A stretch of 10,043 nt of DNA from an uncultured Ruminococcus sp. (lineage in GTDB: Bacteria; Bacillota; Clostridia; Oscillospirales; Ruminococcaceae), in assembly GCA_945876405.1 (NCBI GenBank), contig CAMCOJ010000055.1, positions 1 to 10,043 of the forward strand, written 5' to 3'. Under the pieces are notes generated by a model. It saw nothing but the letters and a program-made list of their open reading frames with translations, was not told the origin of the DNA and ran no database searches. The position numbers and the translations under genes were made by a program. Positions 6,680 through 10,043 of the stretch are shown piece after piece (the stretch's first letter is position 1; each line of letters opens with the position of its first letter).

Positions 6680-7948
6680 ATGGGACTTATCAAAATAGCT
6701 TTAGGATCAGTATCCAGCACACTAGCTGACCAGTTCAAGGAATTTTTCTACTGTGATTCAATCAGAAATGACGTTCTTGTTGTAAAGGGACAGAAACGCA
6801 CCGGAAAAGGTTCGGGAAACCACGGCAGTGACAATATTATTTCCAGCGGAAGCGGAATTGCTGTTGCTGACGGACAGTGCATGATGATTGTTGAACAGGG
6901 CAGAGTTGTTGATGTATGTGCCGTACCTGGCGAATATCAGTACGACATGTCATCTGAACCAAGTCTGTTCACCGGTTCACTCGGTGACGGAATAATTGAA
7001 ACGCTGAAAACAATCGGAAACAGAATTGCACACGGCGGTGATACAGGCAAGGATCAGCGTGTATATTACTTTAACACAAAGGAAATAACTGACAACAAAT
7101 TCGGAACACAGAATCCGGTACCGTTCCGTCTGGTAGACAACAAGATTGGTCTCGATATTGACACATCTGTTCGCTGCAACGGTGCATATTCATACAAAAT
7201 AACAGATCCGGTACTTTTCTACACAAATGTATGCGGAAATGTCGCTCAGGAGTATAACCGCTCTGAAATTGACAGCATGATGAAAACAGAATTCAGAGAT
7301 GCTCTCCAGCCGGCCTTCGCAAAAATCTCCGCAATGGGAATCAGATATAATGAACTTCCGGGTCACACAACCGAGCTTTCCAACACAATGAACGAGATTC
7401 TCTCACAGAAGTGGTCCGAACTCAGAGGCATATCAATAGTATCTGTCGGAATCAACTCCATAACAATCCCTCCGGAAGATGAAGAGCTGATTAAGAACGC
7501 TCAGAGAACAGCTATGATGCGTGACCCTAACTTTGCTGCTGCAACTCTTGTTGATGCTCAGGCTGCGGCTATGAAAACAGCTGCCGGAAACTCAGCAGGT
7601 ACTATGGCTGGATTTATGAACATGAATATGGCAGGTGCTGCAGGCGGATTTAACGCACAGAACCTCTTTGCTATGGGACAGCAGCAGGCAGCCTCACAGC
7701 AGGCGGCTGCACCGGCAGGGTCATGGACCTGTTCATGCGGAACTGTAAACACCGGCAAATTCTGCTCCGAATGTGCTTCTCCTAAGCCGGCACCGGCAGG
7801 ACAGTGGACCTGTTCATGCGGAACCGTAAACACAGGCAAGTTCTGTTCAGAATGTGCAAGTCCGAAACCGTCAGCTGAATGGACCTGCTCATGCGGTGCA
7901 GTAAATACAGGTAAATTCTGCTCTGAATGTGCTTCTCCGAGACCGTAA
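6680..7948 (+). CDS. SPFH-domain (YdjI-like) protein with three C-terminal zinc ribbons
   Basis: A 422-residue protein. The N-terminal two-thirds (about 25-265) resembles the SPFH/band-7 proteins of the Bacillus YdjI type, often labelled virion core protein, including GLDIDTSVRCNGAYSYKITD (157-176) and SIVSVGINSITIPPEDEE (252-269). There is no N-terminal transmembrane helix. An Ala/Met/Gln/Gly-rich linker (about 285-347) leads to three near-identical 22-residue units at 349-370, 376-397 and 401-422. Each reads WTCSCG-VNTGKFCSECASP and has four cysteines (CxC, 8 residues, CxxC), so each should bind one zinc. YdjI is linked to PspA-type membrane stress proteins in Bacillus subtilis; no PspA gene is seen here. 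AAAGGAG at 6664-6670 lies 9 bases before the ATG. Likely role: membrane-associated scaffold. The exact function is unknown. Confidence 0.88.
   Translation: MGLIKIALGSVSSTLADQFKEFFYCDSIRNDVLVVKGQKRTGKGSGNHGSDNIISSGSGIAVADGQCMMIVEQGRVVDVCAVPGEYQYDMSSEPSLFTGSLGDGIIETLKTIGNRIAHGGDTGKDQRVYYFNTKEITDNKFGTQNPVPFRLVDNKIGLDIDTSVRCNGAYSYKITDPVLFYTNVCGNVAQEYNRSEIDSMMKTEFRDALQPAFAKISAMGIRYNELPGHTTELSNTMNEILSQKWSELRGISIVSVGINSITIPPEDEELIKNAQRTAMMRDPNFAAATLVDAQAAAMKTAAGNSAGTMAGFMNMNMAGAAGGFNAQNLFAMGQQQAASQQAAAPAGSWTCSCGTVNTGKFCSECASPKPAPAGQWTCSCGTVNTGKFCSECASPKPSAEWTCSCGAVNTGKFCSECASPRP
7724..7945 (+). repeat. Three tandem 66-base units coding for zinc ribbons
   Basis: Units at 7724-7789, 7805-7870 and 7880-7945, separated by 15 and 9 bases. 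Units 1 and 2 encode identical 22-residue sequences yet differ at 10 nucleotide positions, all silent. Unit 3 changes two residues (T to A, K to R) and differs from unit 1 at 11 bases by my count. Confidence 0.93.
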
Positions 7949-7978
7949 AAGGTAAAAATATACATAACAGAAGTGCCG

Positions 7979-8590
7979 ATGAAAAAAAGGGATCTCATAG
8001 CGGTTATCTGCCCTTGCATAAACAGTCCGGTATCAGAGATTATTCGTGGTATTTCATCACAGGCTATGATCTGCAACACTGATGTCGCAGTTTTTTCGGT
8101 GTTTTCAGATACAGACAGCGAAGACAAGAACCGGAGATGCGAAGAAAATATATACAGTCTGATAAACTTTGATATGGTTTCGGGTGTCATATTCCTTGAG
8201 GAAGAGTTCTGGTCGGAACGTCTGCGAGGTATGATAACAGAGCTATTAAAAGAAAAGTGCACAGTTCCTGTGATTACTACAGGTTCATTCAGCGGAAAAA
8301 ACTGCCTGACTTCAGGAATTCCGTCATATAACAGTGACGGAATATATATGGCTGTATCACATCTTATTGAAAGACACCGGTGTGAGGATATATACTTTCT
8401 TGCAGGTCCGGAGGGAAATGATATTTCAGAAGAACGCATAAAGGGATATATGAAAGCTATGAAGTCTCACAGACTGCAGACATCAGGAAAATGTGTATTC
8501 TACGGAGATTTCTGGACAAAATCTGCTGAGAAAATGGCTGAAAGAATAGCGTCAGGAAAGATAAAAAAATCAATACTTGTTTTAAATTGA
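7979..8590 (+). CDS. Truncated LacI/PBP1-type periplasmic-binding-like domain protein (probable gene remnant)
   Basis: The 203-residue product looks like the front part of a type-1 periplasmic-binding-like ligand domain as found in LacI-type regulators and in some diguanylate cyclase sensors. It starts MKKRDLIAVICPCINSPVSE, has SGVIFLEEEFW (68-78) and the HLIERHRCEDIYFLAGPEGN stretch (128-147) with ERIKGYMKAM (152-161), typical of the fold. A complete domain needs about 270 residues; this one stops at KKSILVLN, just where the second half of the C-terminal lobe should follow. There is no DNA-binding domain, GGDEF output domain or signal peptide. The gene lies 30 bases after the SPFH gene and has only a weak site (AGAAG at 7969-7973), so it may be co-transcribed and poorly translated. 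A GTG two codons upstream (7973) is another start. Probably a decaying remnant; a free-standing half domain is the alternative. Confidence 0.7.
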   Translation: MKKRDLIAVICPCINSPVSEIIRGISSQAMICNTDVAVFSVFSDTDSEDKNRRCEENIYSLINFDMVSGVIFLEEEFWSERLRGMITELLKEKCTVPVITTGSFSGKNCLTSGIPSYNSDGIYMAVSHLIERHRCEDIYFLAGPEGNDISEERIKGYMKAMKSHRLQTSGKCVFYGDFWTKSAEKMAERIASGKIKKSILVLN

Positions 8591-8617
8591 TATATTTGTG
8601 TAGGCATTTGATATTTA

Positions 8618-8636
8618 TAACACTGCTTTGGTGTTA
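8618..8636. repeat. Short inverted repeat in the gap before the Fic gene
   Basis: TAACAC (8618-8623) and GTGTTA (8631-8636) form a 6-bp stem with a 7-base loop. No T-run follows, so it is not a standard terminator for the upstream gene. Its role is unknown. Confidence 0.3.
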
Positions 8637-8689
8637 ACCGATATGCACGGCGAGACTGTTTTTCAATAACCCTAATCCTGGATATCCTT

Positions 8690-8718
8690 TTGCAAATCTG
8701 AATTTATTATGATACAAT
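8690..8718 (+). promoter_or_regulatory. Promoter of the Fic gene
   Basis: TTGCAA (8690-8695), a 17-base spacer and TACAAT (8713-8718), with TG one base before the -10 box (extended -10). Transcription should begin near 8725, giving a short leader with AAGGAG. The Fic gene therefore appears to be expressed on its own. Confidence 0.75.
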
Positions 8719-8751
8719 GATAACAATAATTATAATCTCAAGGAGTTTCAC

Positions 8752-9774
8752 ATGTCCTATTCACCGCCTTTTCAGATAAATAACAAAATAATAGAACAGG
8801 TTGCCCGGATTGCAGAACTTACAGAGAGAATATCCGCATCGGCAAACCTTGAACGAAACCCTGCTCTGCGCAGGAAAAACAGAATACTTACAATTCAGGG
8901 CTCACTTGCAATTGAACAGAACAGTCTTACTCTGGAACAGATAACAGATGTGATAAACGGAAAAACTGTACTGGCTCCTCCAAAAGACATAAAAGAAGTA
9001 AAAAACGCATATGAAATATACGAAAACATGCACCTTCTTAATCCGTTTTCATGTGATGACCTTTTAAATGCACACGGTGTAATGATGAAAGGTCTTTTAA
9101 ACGATGCCGGCGAATTTCGTGATCATCCCGTCGGAGTCGCAGACAGCAGCACAGGTCAGATTATCCACTTCGGCACACTTCCTGACTATGTTCCGGAAAT
9201 GGTAGTCAGCCTTCTGAAATGGACTGAAGAAAGTGATGTTCATATGCTCATAAAAAGCTGTGTTTTTCATTATGAATTTGAGTTGATTCATCCCTTTTCA
9301 GACGGAAACGGACGAATAGGAAGGCTTTGGCACACTCTTCTTCTCTTCAGCTGGAATCCTGTTTTCGCATTTTTACCAATAGAATCAATGATTTATAAAA
9401 AACAACAGGAATACTATAAAACCATTAATTACTGCAACGATGCTGCTGATTCCACCAGATTTATAGAATTTATGCTTGATACGGTAACAGATACCATGAA
9501 CAGCGCTGTTACTGCAACCGACCAGGTCAGCGACCAGGATACCGACCAAGATAACGACCAGGTTACTGATAACATTACGAAGCTTTTATCTGCACTGGGA
9601 ACATCAGAACTTTCTGCTTCTGAACTTATGAGCAGACTCGGATTGTCACATAAACCTACTTTCAGAAAAAATTATTTATCACCTGCACTGGAAAAAGGCG
9701 TGATTGAACGTACTGTTCCTGATAAACCAACCAGCAGAAATCAGAAATACAGAATCAAAAGATATGATTCTTAA
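8752..9774 (+). CDS. Fic-domain protein (probable AMP-transferase) with C-terminal winged-helix-like segment
   Basis: A 340-residue cytoplasmic protein. Fic enzymes usually transfer AMP from ATP onto a hydroxyl of a target protein. The active-site motif HPFSDGNGRIGR (180-191) is intact, with catalytic H180 and both glycines and arginines. An N-terminal helix carries SLAIEQN (51-57), which corresponds to the inhibitory (S/T)xxxE(G/N) motif with E55 as the autoinhibitory glutamate and Q in place of G/N. The segment TVLAPPKDIKEVKNAYEIYE (72-91) is typical of this subgroup. A low-complexity DQ-rich linker (257-274) joins a C-terminal segment (about 275-340) that looks like a winged helix, perhaps for DNA or target binding. 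AAGGAG at 8740-8745 lies 6 bases before the ATG. It has its own promoter and terminator and no visible antitoxin partner, consistent with an intramolecular inhibitory helix. The target is unknown. Confidence 0.92.
   Translation: MSYSPPFQINNKIIEQVARIAELTERISASANLERNPALRRKNRILTIQGSLAIEQNSLTLEQITDVINGKTVLAPPKDIKEVKNAYEIYENMHLLNPFSCDDLLNAHGVMMKGLLNDAGEFRDHPVGVADSSTGQIIHFGTLPDYVPEMVVSLLKWTEESDVHMLIKSCVFHYEFELIHPFSDGNGRIGRLWHTLLLFSWNPVFAFLPIESMIYKKQQEYYKTINYCNDAADSTRFIEFMLDTVTDTMNSAVTATDQVSDQDTDQDNDQVTDNITKLLSALGTSELSASELMSRLGLSHKPTFRKNYLSPALEKGVIERTVPDKPTSRNQKYRIKRYDS
9520..9567 (+). repeat. Four imperfect 12-base repeats in the Fic linker
   Basis: Four tandem units encode DQVS, DQDT, DQDN and DQVT (residues 257-272). 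Each unit begins GACCA(G/A), followed by a partial fifth (GATAAC). Units are a multiple of three, so gain or loss would change linker length without breaking the frame. Confidence 0.8.
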
Positions 9775-9789
9775 GAATAATAAAAGCAA

Positions 9790-9838
9790 AAAACAATCCC
9801 ACCGGATTCTGAAAACTCAGTTTCGGTGGGATTGTTTT
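9790..9838. terminator. Bidirectional terminator between the Fic gene and the converging gene
   Basis: A perfect 15-bp stem (9790-9804, beginning AAAACAATCCCACCG, with 9824-9838 CGGTGGGATTGTTTT). Its 19-base loop holds a further CTGA/TCAG pairing (9809-9820). The stem ends in T-runs on both strands, so it can serve the Fic gene (stop 9774) and the minus-strand gene ending at 9856. Confidence 0.93.
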
Positions 9839-9855
9839 GATATATTCATAATTTT

Positions 9856-10043
9856 TTATCGTATAAAATCATACCAGAACCATTCGTGTCCGATTTCATT
9901 CCATTTTTCGTTGTCAGCATTTTTCTCGCAGAGTTCATTGTATCCGCTGTACTCAACAATAAGATAATTAGGCACCTTATTAGGGTAAGCACCCATATTG
10001 CTGCTGTTTTTATCTTTTACGCACGCACCTGTACGAAGACTGT
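9856..10043 (-). CDS. C-terminal fragment of an unrecognised protein, cut by the window edge
   Basis: An open frame enters from the right edge on the minus strand and runs for 61 complete codons (from 10041) to a TAA at 9858-9856, ending 17 bases from the bidirectional terminator. The fragment is rich in Asn, Tyr, Trp and Glu, includes NMGAYPNKVPNYLIVEYSGY and ends HEWFWYDFIR. I do not recognise the family. The soluble, aromatic-rich end and the well-placed terminator argue that it is a real gene; the N-terminal part and the start are outside the window. Confidence 0.55.
   Translation of the reverse strand, partial: SLRTGACVKDKNSSNMGAYPNKVPNYLIVEYSGYNELCEKNADNEKWNEIGHEWFWYDFIR

Noticed and set aside
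7558..8439. A 293-residue minus-strand ORF spanning the SPFH and binding-protein genes
   Set aside because: Its repeats are merely the reverse complement of the zinc-ribbon units, and it crosses two plus-strand genes; no promoter or ribosome binding site is seen for it.
8752..9774. A Fic toxin-antitoxin pair
   Set aside because: No small antitoxin ORF with the inhibitory motif precedes or follows the gene; the motif is instead in the protein's own N-terminus.

Overview
This window looks like a contig end from a low-to-moderate-GC Gram-positive gut or rumen Clostridia, most likely a Ruminococcus-type member of the Oscillospiraceae. The basis is strong GGAGG-type ribosome binding sites, sigma-A-like promoters, a YfhO membrane protein, an orphan MsmK-type sugar ATPase, and a periplasmic-binding-like protein of a kind I associate with that group. 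The taxonomic call is inference. The first 47 bases are not genomic: they are residual Illumina Nextera library adapter (P5 tail, i5 index, read-1 adapter and Tn5 mosaic end), so the true sequence starts at about base 48.

Layout. (1) 48-1449, plus strand: an extended -10 promoter, a 39-residue membrane or leader peptide that is easily missed (123-242), then ilvE, the branched-chain amino acid aminotransferase, ending in a strong terminator. (2) 1457-6496, minus strand: yfhO, a large multispanning GT-C-like membrane protein, from a near-consensus promoter; then rsuA, a 16S rRNA pseudouridine synthase, with a terminator-like hairpin just before its ribosome binding site; then an MsmK/UgpC-type ABC ATPase with its own promoter and no transporter partner beside it. 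The ilvE and msmK ends converge on two back-to-back hairpin terminators. (3) 6544-8590, plus strand, divergent from yfhO: an SPFH-domain protein with three C-terminal four-cysteine zinc-ribbon repeats, followed after 30 bases by a truncated LacI/PBP1-like ligand-binding domain that stops mid-fold and is probably a decaying gene. (4) 8690-9838, plus strand: a monocistronic Fic-domain AMPylase-type protein with its own promoter, a repetitive DQ-rich linker, a C-terminal winged-helix-like segment and a strong terminator. (5) 9856-10043, minus strand: the C-terminal end of an unrecognised gene that runs off the right edge.

Most of the window is ordinary chromosome: amino acid metabolism, ribosome modification, envelope glycosylation and sugar uptake. 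No CRISPR array, insertion sequence, phage, integrase, tRNA or rRNA was seen. The observations most worth a second look are the adapter contamination, the triplicated zinc ribbons whose first two copies differ only at silent sites, the branched-chain-rich small ORF in front of ilvE, the interrupted binding-protein gene, and the repeat-built linker of the Fic protein. I found no convincing evidence of a wholly new multi-gene system.
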